In this document: positions 1-8,879 of the stretch, one piece after another
Layout: each line of letters starts with the position of its first letter
Numbering within the stretch: the first letter of the stretch is position 1
Assembly (NCBI GenBank): GCA_002360455.1
Contig: DEQQ01000096.1
Coordinates: forward strand, 62,001 to 126,000
Direction of reading: 5' to 3'
From: Saprospiraceae bacterium UBA3362
Lineage (GTDB): Bacteria > Bacteroidota > Bacteroidia > Chitinophagales > Saprospiraceae
DNA: 64,000 nucleotides
Position numbers and translations under genes: made by a program
The notes under the pieces: generated by a model
Told to the model about the DNA's origin: nothing
What the model saw: the letters and a program-made list of their open reading frames with translations, nothing else
Database searches by the model: none

Positions 1-532
1 CATTCCATGACAACTCTTGAGTAGAGTTTGCAGTATTGTTTGATTTTCCTAACCAAAGTCCAATTGCTGCCATCATTACAATAGAGGCTGCAACAGTCCA
101 TACACGCCATTGTTTTAAAGAGATAATTTTAATTTTATCACTATTTCTAGCTTCTTCATTAGTTTGTGATAAAAGTTGGTCCGTCAAATGATCAAAGTAA
201 TTCTCTGGCGTTTTAAATCCATCGATGTTTTTGATATCTTGATCCTTGAAAAAAGATTGAGAATGAATTTTATCTGAAAGTTCTTCAAAATAAAATTTAG
301 GGATCTGCATGCCATTCTCAATTTTATATAAATGTTGAGTGACATACATTTGATCTATTAATTTATCGGTCAACTCTCCAAAATAAGTTTCTGGAGTTTT
401 TAACTTATCAGAAGATTCTGCAATAATTTTTGTGGTGAGAAGACTTTCTGTGAGTTGATCAAAATAATTCTCAGGTAAATGATAACCATCATTTCCATCG
501 GGTATTTTGACTGACAATAAATTTTCTTCCAT
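1..532 (-). CDS. ECF sigma-associated membrane protein with PxxYF repeats (partial, C-terminus outside window)
   Basis: The reading frame starts at the ATG at 532, three bases after the stop of the sigma factor gene, and stays open to the window edge (about 177 codons visible). The visible protein has a cytoplasmic-looking N-terminal half with four copies of a short motif, P-x-x-Y-F-x-x-L-[ST]-[DE], beginning near residues 20, 47, 78 and 109. One hydrophobic segment follows at about residues 145-162 (WTVAASIVMMAAIGLWLG). The tight coupling to an ECF sigma factor and the single membrane span suggest an anti-sigma factor or sigma partner. No canonical zinc anti-sigma motif is seen. The role is inferred from context, and the C-terminal, probably periplasmic, part is missing from the window. 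Confidence 0.75.
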   Translation of the reverse strand, partial: MEENLLSVKIPDGNDGYHLPENYFDQLTESLLTTKIIAESSDKLKTPETYFGELTDKLIDQMYVTQHLYKIENGMQIPKFYFEELSDKIHSQSFFKDQDIKNIDGFKTPENYFDHLTDQLLSQTNEEARNSDKIKIISLKQWRVWTVAASIVMMAAIGLWLGKSNNTANSTQELSWN

Positions 533-535
533 AAT

Positions 536-1114
536 TTATTTTGATTTAAAATAATCTTCAACTTTTTTTAATGCATGATGATAGGATACTTTTAGTGCAC
601 CCTCTGTTGTTTCAAGAATATCAGCAATTTCTTTATAAGATAATTCTTCGTAATATCTTAATTGAAACACCATTCTCTGTTTTTCGGGTAATGACTGCAT
701 GACTTGCTCCAACTTAATCCTTAGTTCATCTCCATCAAAATAGGGATCAGCTTTTAACCTGGCAATGGCAGGATGTTCTTGATGGTCATCTACAGTATCG
801 TATTGATACTTTTTTTGTTGTTCCAAAAAACTTAAAGTTTCATTTGTTGCAATTCTGTACAACCAAGTAAAAAGACTGCTCTTTTGCTCAAAACGGTCAA
901 TGCTTTTAAATACTTTGATGAAGGTATTTTGTAATACATCATCGGCATCATCATGAACCAAAACCATACGACGAATCTGCCAATATAATTTTTGTTTATA
1001 CTTGTCTATTAATGCGCGAAACCCTTTGTCTCGAGTTTCGTCTACTTTGATGAGATCCAGTATGTTTTGATCTTCTAAAACCACAGTAATGTTGTTTTTT
1101 ATTGGACTGCCCAT
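536..1114 (-). CDS. RNA polymerase sigma factor, ECF (sigma-70) family
   Basis: This 192-residue protein has the two-domain layout of extracytoplasmic-function sigma factors. Region 2 spans about residues 30-100 and includes DDADDVLQNTFIKVF and the core-binding/-10 recognition helix around FTWLYRIATNE. Region 4 spans about 135-190 with a helix-turn-helix (LSYKEIADILETTEGALK). Length fits the family. It would direct RNA polymerase to a small regulon. The downstream gene on the same strand, three bases away, encodes a membrane protein that may control it. The start ATG at 1114 is kept, although region 2 begins some 30 residues in and a shorter N-terminus is possible. Confidence 0.93.
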   Translation of the reverse strand: MGSPIKNNITVVLEDQNILDLIKVDETRDKGFRALIDKYKQKLYWQIRRMVLVHDDADDVLQNTFIKVFKSIDRFEQKSSLFTWLYRIATNETLSFLEQQKKYQYDTVDDHQEHPAIARLKADPYFDGDELRIKLEQVMQSLPEKQRMVFQLRYYEELSYKEIADILETTEGALKVSYHHALKKVEDYFKSK

Positions 1115-1215
1115 TTAGCAATTGGTTTAATTTGCAACAAAAAAATAAAAAAAATAATTCAATTACAAACAAATTTACAATCTACACTGTTTCAAAACAT
1201 TAAATCCCTATTAAT

Positions 1216-1665
1216 ATGGCATTTACAGACAAAATTAATGTTGATCTTAAAGAAGCAATGAAAGCAAAAGATGAGGTTGCTTTACGAGGAATTAGAGCAA
1301 TTAAAGCGGCCATTTTGCTGGCAAATACAGACGGAACAGGACAAGAGATGACAGATGAGCGAGCTCTTCCTATTTTGCAGAAACTTGTGAAGCAAAGAAG
1401 AGAGTCATTAGACATTTTTACCAAGCAGGGAAGAGAAGATTTAGCCTCTGTAGAGCGTGAAGAAATTGCTATAATTGAACGCTATTTACCGGCTCAGTTG
1501 TCCGAAACCGAACTTAGAGTGCTTATTCAAGAGGTGATTCAAGAATCCGGAGCTCAGGGACCCAAAGATATGGGGAAAGTCATTGGACTTGCAACAAAGA
1601 AAGTTGCAGGACAGGCTGATGGGAAGGCTGTTTCAGCTCTCGTAAAAGAACTTCTCGGTTCGTAA
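1216..1665 (+). CDS. GatB/YqeY domain-containing protein
   Basis: This 149-residue protein matches the stand-alone YqeY family, related to the C-terminal tRNA-binding domain of the GatB amidotransferase subunit. Typical features are an N-terminal helix with KEAMKAKDEVALRGIRAIKAA, a middle segment with KQRRESLDIFTKQGREDL, EREEIAIIERYLPAQLSE, and a C-terminal GKVIGLATKKVAGQADGK with VSALVKELL. Length is normal. The molecular role of stand-alone YqeY proteins is not settled, and a link to tRNA-dependent amidation is only family inference. It is transcribed divergently from the sigma factor gene, about 100 bases away. Confidence 0.93.
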   Translation: MAFTDKINVDLKEAMKAKDEVALRGIRAIKAAILLANTDGTGQEMTDERALPILQKLVKQRRESLDIFTKQGREDLASVEREEIAIIERYLPAQLSETELRVLIQEVIQESGAQGPKDMGKVIGLATKKVAGQADGKAVSALVKELLGS

Positions 1666-1867
1666 GACAGAGGGCTATTTTCCCAATTACACTTTCTTTA
1701 AACAAGCTAAAATAAGCTATTGATAATTCTACTCAATGGGATTAAATTAGGATCTATGGTTGAGATTAGAATAAATAGTATTTTTTTAATCAATCAATTA
1801 TAAATTATATAAAATACTAATATAAAAATTTTTAATAAAAAAGATGACTGATTGAGAATTTTAAGTC

Positions 1868-1875
1868 TACATTTG
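1868..1875 (+). promoter_or_regulatory. Putative -7 box for the OmpA-like gene
   Basis: TACATTTG matches the Bacteroidetes -7 consensus TAnnTTTG and lies 38 bases before the ATG at 1914. No well-spaced TTG -33 element is visible, so this is a partial match only. Confidence 0.4.
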
Positions 1876-1913
1876 TATAGTAAAAGAATTTTCAAAACAA
1901 CAATCCCCGTATT

Positions 1914-3392
1914 ATGAAAAAGTTGACAATTAACTTGTTTATCTGTTTCGTACTTTTAAGCAGTGCAATCAGTGCGCAAGATCTACCCAAAAGAACCTTG
2001 ACAGCGAAGCCAGTTTGGATTAATTATCGTTCTCCTAACTTGGACAATAAAGAGTTGTTCAGTGATTTGGATAACGCATTTGAACTTGGATACAACCATC
2101 ATTTCAGCAATTTGATTTCCCTTTCTGTGCCGTTAAGATTAGGAGCTGCAAGATTTCCAAATTATTCTGAGGCATTAGACTCAGTGACCAGTTACACAAA
2201 AAGCCAATACTATACAGGAATAGATGCTTTGCTTAATTTGCATTTATTCAGAGGCAAATTTATTTCTCCATTCCTATATGCAGGTATAGGAGGAGCAATG
2301 CAGAACTTAGAAGATTTCTATGCACAAGCTCCATTGGGCTTGGGTCTTGACTTCAGAGTTTCTAATCTTATTTCTATAGTTACTCAAGCTGATTATCGTC
2401 TTGCATTTAAAGATGGATACAACAATTATCAGTATGCAGTAGGACTTAGAGCTTGTCTCTGTGGACCAGAAAGAGATAGAGATAAGGACGGAGTGAGTGA
2501 TAAGGAAGACCTTTGTCCTGATGTACCGGGAACAGTAATGGGCTGTCCTGATACAGATGGTGATGGAATTGCAGATAAAGATGATAAATGTCCAAGTTTG
2601 GCCGGAGTTGCAGAAAACATGGGTTGTCCTTCTGATAGAGATAAAGATGGAGTTTATGATACTGATGACATGTGTCCTGATGTTGCAGGAACTTTGAAAG
2701 GTTGTCCTGATTCTGACAAAGATGGAGTTGCAGACAAAGACGACATGTGTCCAACAGTAGCCGGAACAATCAAAGGCTGTCCTGATACAGACAAAGACGG
2801 AGTTGCAGACAAAGAAGATAAGTGTCCAACTGTTCCTGGCCCTGCATCCAATATGGGCTGTCCTACAGATAAAGATGGAGACGGAGTAGAAGACTCAAAA
2901 GATGGTTGCCCTGATGTAGCCGGAACAATCAAAGGCTGTCCTGATACAGACAAAGACGGAGTTGCAGACAAGGATGACAAATGTCCACAAACAGCAGGTC
3001 CTGCTTCTAACATGGGCTGTCCTGAAATTAAAGTAGAAGATAGAAAAGTACTAGATGTTGCAATGAGATCTGTACAGTTTGAATCCGGAACTGCAGTGAT
3101 TACAAAATCTTCGTATAAAAACTTGGATGATGTTGTAACCGTTATGCAAAAATATCCGGAGATGAACGTGAGCATAGAAGGTCATACTGATAATGTTGGA
3201 GATGATGCTATGAACCAAAAATTATCTGAAAAAAGAGCTAAAGCTTGCGCAGATTATTTAATGAAGAAAGGAATTTCTGAAGGAAGATTGATGTCTGCAG
3301 GATACGGAGAAACCAGACCAATCGGTGACAATAATACCAAAGATGGTAGACAATTAAACCGAAGAACAGAGTTTAATCCTGTTTGGAGATAA
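1914..3392 (+). CDS. OmpA family outer membrane protein with thrombospondin type 3 repeats
   Basis: The 492-residue protein begins with a signal peptide (MKKLTINLFICFVLLSSAISAQ). An outer-membrane beta-barrel-like domain follows to about residue 180. Then comes an Asp-rich block of thrombospondin type 3 repeats (about 186-370) with the recurring pattern DxDxDGVxDxxDxCPxxxG, and a C-terminal OmpA peptidoglycan-binding domain (about 375-490) with IEGHTDNVG and LNRRTEF. The repeats are expected to bind calcium and form a stiff linker between outer membrane and murein. Codons in the repeat block are nearly identical between units, which suggests recent expansion by unequal recombination. A strong hairpin follows the stop. 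Confidence 0.95.
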   Translation: MKKLTINLFICFVLLSSAISAQDLPKRTLTAKPVWINYRSPNLDNKELFSDLDNAFELGYNHHFSNLISLSVPLRLGAARFPNYSEALDSVTSYTKSQYYTGIDALLNLHLFRGKFISPFLYAGIGGAMQNLEDFYAQAPLGLGLDFRVSNLISIVTQADYRLAFKDGYNNYQYAVGLRACLCGPERDRDKDGVSDKEDLCPDVPGTVMGCPDTDGDGIADKDDKCPSLAGVAENMGCPSDRDKDGVYDTDDMCPDVAGTLKGCPDSDKDGVADKDDMCPTVAGTIKGCPDTDKDGVADKEDKCPTVPGPASNMGCPTDKDGDGVEDSKDGCPDVAGTIKGCPDTDKDGVADKDDKCPQTAGPASNMGCPEIKVEDRKVLDVAMRSVQFESGTAVITKSSYKNLDDVVTVMQKYPEMNVSIEGHTDNVGDDAMNQKLSEKRAKACADYLMKKGISEGRLMSAGYGETRPIGDNNTKDGRQLNRRTEFNPVWR

Positions 3393-3414
3393 AATAAAGT
3401 GTTTAAAGGTAGTG

Positions 3415-3460
3415 GAAGCTGCCATGGTTTTAAAAACTTAAAACCATGTGCAGCTTTCTC
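3415..3460 (+). terminator. Hairpin terminator after the OmpA-like gene
   Basis: A long inverted repeat, AAGCTGCCATGGTTTTAA against TTAAAACCATGTGCAGCTT with a short loop, is followed by CTCTTTTT. It lies 20-70 bases after the stop and fits an intrinsic terminator. Confidence 0.8.
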
Positions 3461-3592
3461 TTTTTATAGCATATGGGAGTTTCTTCATCCAATCAAAGAG
3501 AACTTTAGCCGAATCCACCTTTTTTACCCTATTGTAATTGATCAAATCTTAGGGCTCTCTTTACTATATCTGTCGTAGTGGAATTTTGTGCG

Positions 3593-3600
3593 TATCTTCG
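3593..3600 (+). promoter_or_regulatory. Putative -7 box for pdxA
   Basis: TATCTTCG is one base off TAnnTTTG and lies 21 bases before the ATG at 3621. The same octamer sits in front of the genes at 43736 and 46871 (minus). No convincing -33 element is seen. Confidence 0.4.
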
Positions 3601-3620
3601 CAACTTGTTCAAATCAATTT

Positions 3621-4676
3621 ATGGAAAAAATTAGAATAGGAATAAGCACAGGAGATATCAATGGAATAGGATTGGAAGTAACCTTAAAAGCCTTAAATAA
3701 CGCCTCAATCTTAGAATACATCACTCCTGTAATATATGGAAATGTAAAAATAGCTTCTTATCATAAGAATATCGTTCAGCTGGAAAGTATGAACTTCAAT
3801 TTAATGAGCCAAGGTGAGAAACCCAGATCAGGCAAAATCAATTTGGTGAATTGCTGGAATGACACAATCACCATCAACCTTGGGAAAGCCACTCCGGAAG
3901 GTGGTAAATATGCGATGATTGCCTTAGAAAAAGCATTTGAGGATGCTCAGAAAGGAGAAATAGATGCTATTGTCACAGGACCAGTCAACAAAGCTTCGTT
4001 AAAGTTGGCAGGAGTACCTTACGTGGGTCATACCGATTTTTTAAGGGCAAAATCAGGAAAAGATGCACTAATGATGATGGTCCACGACAAGCTAAAGTTA
4101 GGACTTGTTACTGATCATATCCCTTTGGCTGATGTAAGCCATAAATTAACCAAAGAACTTATATTAAGTAAATTACAAATATTAGAAGAAACACTGCGAG
4201 TCGATTTCGGATTTGCCAAACCACACATCGCTGTATTGGGCTTTAATCCTCATGCTGGAGAAGAGGGAATGCTTGGGAATGAAGAAGAATCAATTATTAG
4301 ACCGGCAGTTATAGAAGCCAAAAAAAATGGAATGTTTGTGTCAGGACCATTCCCTGCCGATGGATTTTTTGGCTCAGGTCAGTTTTCAAAATTTGATGGA
4401 ATCCTGGCAATGTATCACGATCAAGGCTTAATTCCTTTTAAGACTATTTGTTTTAATAATGGAGTGAACTATTCGGCCGGATTGCCTGTGGTTAGAACTT
4501 CGCCGGATCACGGAACAGCCTATGAGATTGCCGGAAAAAACGAAGCCAACTTTGGCTCAATGGTAGAGGCCATTTTTGTTGCTAAAAATATCGTGCAAGA
4601 AAGAAGAGCATATAAGGAAGACAGACAGAATGTACTGAAAAAAAGGCCAAAGCTATCAGAAGAAATGAGCGAGTAG
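3621..4676 (+). CDS. pdxA: 4-hydroxythreonine-4-phosphate dehydrogenase
   Basis: PdxA oxidises 4-phosphohydroxy-L-threonine in the DXP-dependent pathway of pyridoxal phosphate synthesis. The frame is open from 3588, but the ATG at 3621 gives the usual N-terminus MEKIRIGISTGDINGIGLEV, so that start is chosen (351 residues, normal length). Family signatures are VTGPVNKASL, GHTDFL, GFNPHAGEEG, MYHDQGLIPFKT and the C-terminal VRTSPDHGTAYEIAGK. The metal-binding histidines in GHTDF, YHDQG and SPDHG are all present. It converges on the glucosaminidase gene with a 43-base gap. Confidence 0.96.
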   Translation: MEKIRIGISTGDINGIGLEVTLKALNNASILEYITPVIYGNVKIASYHKNIVQLESMNFNLMSQGEKPRSGKINLVNCWNDTITINLGKATPEGGKYAMIALEKAFEDAQKGEIDAIVTGPVNKASLKLAGVPYVGHTDFLRAKSGKDALMMMVHDKLKLGLVTDHIPLADVSHKLTKELILSKLQILEETLRVDFGFAKPHIAVLGFNPHAGEEGMLGNEEESIIRPAVIEAKKNGMFVSGPFPADGFFGSGQFSKFDGILAMYHDQGLIPFKTICFNNGVNYSAGLPVVRTSPDHGTAYEIAGKNEANFGSMVEAIFVAKNIVQERRAYKEDRQNVLKKRPKLSEEMSE

Positions 4677-4719
4677 GTCTAGCTCTATTTACATTCGTCT
4701 TTGTTGGTCTGAGATTGGT

Positions 4720-5454
4720 TTACTTCGACCCTGATAACCTTGGCGAAGCAAAGATACGACTCTTGCACTTCTTTTTTGATTTCGAATGCAATTTTCCCGA
4801 TTTTTTACTTAAGTTTTTTTCAATACTTACATTGACCGGCTTAGGAACCGTCAACAACTCAGAACGTTTTTGTTTAATGTATAGATCATAAGCCAATGGG
4901 TCAGCTTCTTGATCTAGGCTCTGAAGATTGTATTTTTTAATTAGATCTATTAGTTTTTTGGCGTATAGCGGATCAGAAGCATATCCACAGCGTTTGAGTC
5001 CATTAGCCCATGATTCAAAATCAAACTTTGATAAAGAAAACAGTTCTTTGTATCTGCTCCTGCCAATGATAAATTCTGTATGGTCAACATAAGAATCCTC
5101 TGCAGAATTGTACATCCTGAAGCATGAATGAGTAAGATTTCCGGCTGTGTCTTTATCATCATCAATATAGAGGTAGGTGGCTCCATTCCATGTGCTTTTA
5201 CATTTGATCCCGAAGTGATTGTTTGCATTCATCGCAAGCTCGCTTCTTCCGGCCTGTGACTCCATCATCCCCTGAGCCATTTTGATGCTCGCTGGGATTC
5301 CGCTTCGTTGCATTTCGCTGATTGCAATAAACTTGAATTGCTCCAGGTACATTTCTTTATAGTTCATTGTTCTGAATGCAAAACTGCCATAAAGAATAGC
5401 ACATAGTGCCGCAATAAAAAGGAAGGAATGTGGTCTGATCGCTTGACGGTTCAT
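4720..5454 (-). CDS. Glucosaminidase (N-acetylmuramidase) domain protein
   Basis: The protein has one N-terminal hydrophobic segment (SFLFIAALCAILYGSFAF) that could be a signal anchor, followed by a mannosyl-glycoprotein endo-beta-N-acetylglucosaminidase-like domain at about residues 45-190. The conserved segment SIKMAQGMMESQAGRSELA carries the likely catalytic glutamate, and NNHFGIKC and LKRCGYASDPLYAKKL follow. The Lys/Arg-rich tail has no LysM repeat, unlike many FlgJ-type relatives. The ATG at 5454 is preferred because the upstream extension to 5484 adds ten residues before a good hydrophobic start. The likely role is peptidoglycan cleavage in the periplasm. Confidence 0.85.
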   Translation of the reverse strand: MNRQAIRPHSFLFIAALCAILYGSFAFRTMNYKEMYLEQFKFIAISEMQRSGIPASIKMAQGMMESQAGRSELAMNANNHFGIKCKSTWNGATYLYIDDDKDTAGNLTHSCFRMYNSAEDSYVDHTEFIIGRSRYKELFSLSKFDFESWANGLKRCGYASDPLYAKKLIDLIKKYNLQSLDQEADPLAYDLYIKQKRSELLTVPKPVNVSIEKNLSKKSGKLHSKSKKKCKSRIFASPRLSGSK

Positions 5455-5663
5455 GGTTCGAGTTTTTATTAAATATGAATCCACTCAAGCCAAAACAAAA
5501 AGCATACCAAACTCAAAAACCTTGTCTATAAATTATATATAAAATATAGATAATCATTAAAATATATCTTATAAAATAATATAATATATTCTATTTTTTT
5601 CTAGCCAAACTGAGGCGTTGGTATTAAAATTTATGGACTATAAACTGCTCTCAAGTCCACATA

Positions 5664-7241
5664 TCATTCTAATATAGGCTTATTGTTTTTCGGATACAAT
5701 ACACTATAGCTAAAAGACTTTTGTACTGATTTTGATGCAGGCAAATTAAACTCCCAAGTTAAAATTCCGGTGGAGGAGTCATATTTTGCATTGGATGAAC
5801 TCCCAAGATTCACTTCATATTCGGTTGATGAACTTAATGGAATTTGATCTTGGAGTTCTACAGAAATTTCTTTGGTTTTATTGTTTTTCATTATAAGATT
5901 CCATTCTATTGTACTTTTAACTTTTGAGCTAAAGAATTCTTTGTGAGCCTCATTTTTTAACTTTGTTCGCTCACAGACTACAGCCTGATCCGGACCAAGG
6001 GAAATGCTTAAGGTATCGTCTGTAGAAGAAGGGTCTATTAGACTTTGACCTACAAGTGTATTTTTATAATATATGGAAGCTGTGCCTGTACTTAAATTCA
6101 GATTTTCCCAATCGGACAAATAGGCCATTAAAAAGGCATGTTTGTTGCGTTTTGGAATAGCAATATATTTAAAACTTACTTCTTTGTCTTGTTGATTTAG
6201 GGTAACAACCTGTGATTGATTATTACCGGAGATACTTATCTTTTCTTGAAGAGTAAACTCATTAGTCGTCAGACTTTCCTCCACATCAGCGGTTGCTGTT
6301 CTATAGTTACTTTGTTCTAGTTCTTCATTTTTTTGAGCTTTTGTACGAACTCCATCTAAATACATAGTGTTGGTTGAATTTCTTCGTACGGAGTAATTAA
6401 TAAGCCACCAAGGGGTCAAAGGGTTTAAAGTGTAATTGGATCCGGGATTTCCGGTAGATAATGTACAATTTACATTGATCCAATCTTCTCCGGTATGTTG
6501 ATAAATTTCTGCTTTACTAATAAACTGCATTGCCGAATGAACATCACCCACACGAATATCATAAATACTTGCCCAGGAAGCCAATCCGTTGATCTGATAA
6601 TCAAAATCAAATTTAACCAACTGATCTTTAGGGCTTTCAATGACCAAGTATAGTGTATTGGAGTGTTTTAATAACTCTTTTTGTTTTAACTCCTCCAATT
6701 TTGCAGTTTGCTCAGTATGTTTCAATTTTAATCCATCAATTTGGTATTGAGTTTCGGACATTTTGCGTTTTACCTCAAGCAATCTGGTTCTGTACAAATC
6801 GGCTAATTTGATGATTGCTTCAACAGAATTTAACCCCGACTGAGCATCATTATTTTTGTGAACAAGAAGATCATGCTCGGCTTTATAACTGTCAAATACA
6901 TTTTGCAGATCATCTATCTTCCTGCTCAAGGATTCTGTTTCTTTCATCATCTGTTTAATTTCATTGTTCCAAAAAGTACTATCGATAACAGTTGATCTAT
7001 TTGAGGAAGATAACAAGCTAAAATCTGCAGGTGCAGAAATTTGTAGATTCTTCGGGTTCATTGCCTGCGAAAACCCTTTTAATGCATATTCATGAGTTCC
7101 TTTAGTGATATTGATTTCAGCAACTCGATGAACTTGAGCACCATTTCTAAATATTGTCACAGCAGTTGCCGTTGAATTTTGTTGAGCAAGCAGTAAGCTG
7201 CATGAACAAGCGAGAAATAGAATAAAGAGGATTAGTTTCAT
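5664..7241 (-). CDS. MuiA-like protein (DUF4139 domain)
   Basis: This 525-residue protein has a signal peptide (MKLILFILFLACSCSLLLAQ) and a small N-terminal domain with AVTIFRNGAQVHR, typical of the mucoidy inhibitor A family. A predicted coiled coil lies at about residues 85-195, with repeated Lys/Glu/Leu heptads. A C-terminal DUF4139 domain (about 210-520) contains YDIRVGDVHSAMQFISKAEI and WNLIMKNNKTKEI. Length agrees with the family. Cellular function is unknown for most members, and the name comes from a Pseudomonas mucoidy phenotype. It is probably periplasmic or cell-surface. No operon partner is visible. Confidence 0.85.
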   Translation of the reverse strand: MKLILFILFLACSCSLLLAQQNSTATAVTIFRNGAQVHRVAEINITKGTHEYALKGFSQAMNPKNLQISAPADFSLLSSSNRSTVIDSTFWNNEIKQMMKETESLSRKIDDLQNVFDSYKAEHDLLVHKNNDAQSGLNSVEAIIKLADLYRTRLLEVKRKMSETQYQIDGLKLKHTEQTAKLEELKQKELLKHSNTLYLVIESPKDQLVKFDFDYQINGLASWASIYDIRVGDVHSAMQFISKAEIYQHTGEDWINVNCTLSTGNPGSNYTLNPLTPWWLINYSVRRNSTNTMYLDGVRTKAQKNEELEQSNYRTATADVEESLTTNEFTLQEKISISGNNQSQVVTLNQQDKEVSFKYIAIPKRNKHAFLMAYLSDWENLNLSTGTASIYYKNTLVGQSLIDPSSTDDTLSISLGPDQAVVCERTKLKNEAHKEFFSSKVKSTIEWNLIMKNNKTKEISVELQDQIPLSSSTEYEVNLGSSSNAKYDSSTGILTWEFNLPASKSVQKSFSYSVLYPKNNKPILE

Positions 7242-7662
7242 TAATTTTTGTTTTAATAAAGATCAGCTAATAGTTTAATTTTAATTCCGACTTTTATTTA
7301 TAAATTTCATTTTCATTATTGACTCTTTTATACCAGATAAAAAATCCTGTCAATCTTCCATATCCGTTCCTCCTTATAACGTCTTAGCTTTTAATATATT
7401 GAAATAGAAAATCAGATTCACGATAATTTAACCAAAACACCGGCTTAGATAATGGGGCAAAAGACCAAATAGAGGAACAAGAAGCCATTTTGATCCTTAA
7501 CGGTTGCATTCATATAGCAACGAGCTGCTTGTAAGAGCCTATTACCAATGGCTATGCTAAGATAGCCTAAGGTATTTTGGTCAATGACCTAAATCTGAAA
7601 AAGAAAACCCTAACTTATTTTTATAAAAGATGGTATTTCAACTCTTTAAGGATAAAAAGCTC
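7242..7662. other. Long intergenic region before dnaN
   Basis: About 420 bases without a convincing gene. Segments around 7440-7570 give short open stretches on both strands, but each has stops or no start codon. The dnaN promoter lies at its right end. I see no repeat or structured RNA here. Confidence 0.5.
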
Positions 7663-7691
7663 TTGAAATTCTTGAATTTATACTAATTTTG
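7663..7691 (+). promoter_or_regulatory. Bacteroidetes-type promoter of dnaN
   Basis: TTG at 7663-7665 is separated by 18 bases from TAATTTTG at 7684-7691, matching the -33 and -7 elements of the Bacteroidetes sigma-A promoter. The site lies 52 bases upstream of the dnaN ATG. Confidence 0.65.
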
Positions 7692-7743
7692 CACAGTTTG
7701 GGGTCTAGTTATATCCCTAACTGACTAAGCAAATCATAAGAAT

Positions 7744-8850
7744 ATGAAATTCAACGTCTCTTCATCTGCCCTACTTAAGCATTTACAAATTACCGGAGGT
7801 GCAATTGCCAGCAATCCTGTAATCCCGATTTTGGAAGATTTTTTATTCAAATTAAAGGGAAATGCTCTAGAAATTACTGCCTCAACAATAGATGTGACCA
7901 TTCAATCTAAAATGGAGGTCAACGGCAGTGTCAATGGCAGCATAGCCATTCCCGGGAAGACCTTATTGGAGACACTGAAATCCATGCCCGAGCAGCCTCT
8001 GGAATTTGTAGTGGATTTAGAGCTGCGTGGTATAGAAATTACAAGTACATCCGGAAAATACAAATTGGTAGGAGAGAGAGCCGAAGACTATCCCGAAGTA
8101 ACACAAGCCAGCGATGAAGAGAAACTTGTTTTTGACTCTCAAAAAATTGTCCGAGCAATAGACAAAACCATTTTTGCTACAAGCAATGATGAAATGCGAC
8201 AACACATGAAAGGAGTCTGCATGAATATTGATTTTAATCACTTGACCTTTGTAGCAACAGATGCTCACAAATTAGTAAAATATTCGTTTTTGGATATCCA
8301 AAGCAATGTCGCCTCATCCATTATTTTACCTAAAAAAGCATTGCTCGCGCTCAAAGCGATTCTGCCAAGAGAAGGAAGTGTTAATATCTTTTATGGAAAA
8401 ACAAAGGCATATTTTGAATTTGATAATACCATTCTCTCTTGTCGCTTAATAGAAGGAAAATTTCCTGACTATAATGCGGTCATTCCTGTCAATAATCCAA
8501 ATTTATTAAAAGTTAATAGACCTGAATTATTATCTGCTTTGAGAAGATTGGCCATTTTTGCGAATAAAACAACCAATCAAGTCGTATTTAATATTCAAGA
8601 TAAAAGTCTTACGATATCTGCAAGTGATTTGGACCTTAACAATGAGGCCACTGAGCAACTCATCTGCGATTATACAGGAGAACCGATGAGTATTGGATTA
8701 AATGCAAAGTTTTTGGTAGAGATGCTTTCTGCACTCGAACACGAAGAACTTCAATTTGAACTTTCTGCCAACAACAAGCCGGCCATCATCGTCCCAAGCG
8801 AACAAGATCCCGGAGAAAATATTTTGATGTTGGTAGTGACCAATTATTAA
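7744..8850 (+). CDS. dnaN: DNA polymerase III beta subunit (sliding clamp)
   Basis: DnaN forms the ring that tethers DNA polymerase III to DNA. The 368-residue protein shows the three-domain clamp architecture. Domain 1 has MKFNVSSSALLKHLQ and IPILEDFLFKL, domain 2 has FVATDAHKLVKYSF, and domain 3 has LLSALRRLAIFANKTTNQV, with the conserved C-terminal ending LVVTNY. Length is typical for Bacteroidota. It has its own promoter-like site upstream and is followed by nadD after 29 bases, so the two may be co-transcribed. dnaA is not in the vicinity. Confidence 0.97.
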   Translation: MKFNVSSSALLKHLQITGGAIASNPVIPILEDFLFKLKGNALEITASTIDVTIQSKMEVNGSVNGSIAIPGKTLLETLKSMPEQPLEFVVDLELRGIEITSTSGKYKLVGERAEDYPEVTQASDEEKLVFDSQKIVRAIDKTIFATSNDEMRQHMKGVCMNIDFNHLTFVATDAHKLVKYSFLDIQSNVASSIILPKKALLALKAILPREGSVNIFYGKTKAYFEFDNTILSCRLIEGKFPDYNAVIPVNNPNLLKVNRPELLSALRRLAIFANKTTNQVVFNIQDKSLTISASDLDLNNEATEQLICDYTGEPMSIGLNAKFLVEMLSALEHEELQFELSANNKPAIIVPSEQDPGENILMLVVTNY

Positions 8851-8879
8851 TTAATTTATAAACTGCTCTTGAATTGGCA

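Noticed and set aside
2446..3175. Long minus-strand open frames across the OmpA-like gene
   Set aside because: They are antisense shadows of the repetitive thrombospondin-3 codons and read as repeated Ser/Pro/Gln-rich junk.
7440..7570. Open stretches on both strands in the long gap before dnaN, resembling coding sequence
   Set aside because: Each has stops or no start codon, and no recognisable motif; chance openness in AT-rich DNA is enough to explain them.
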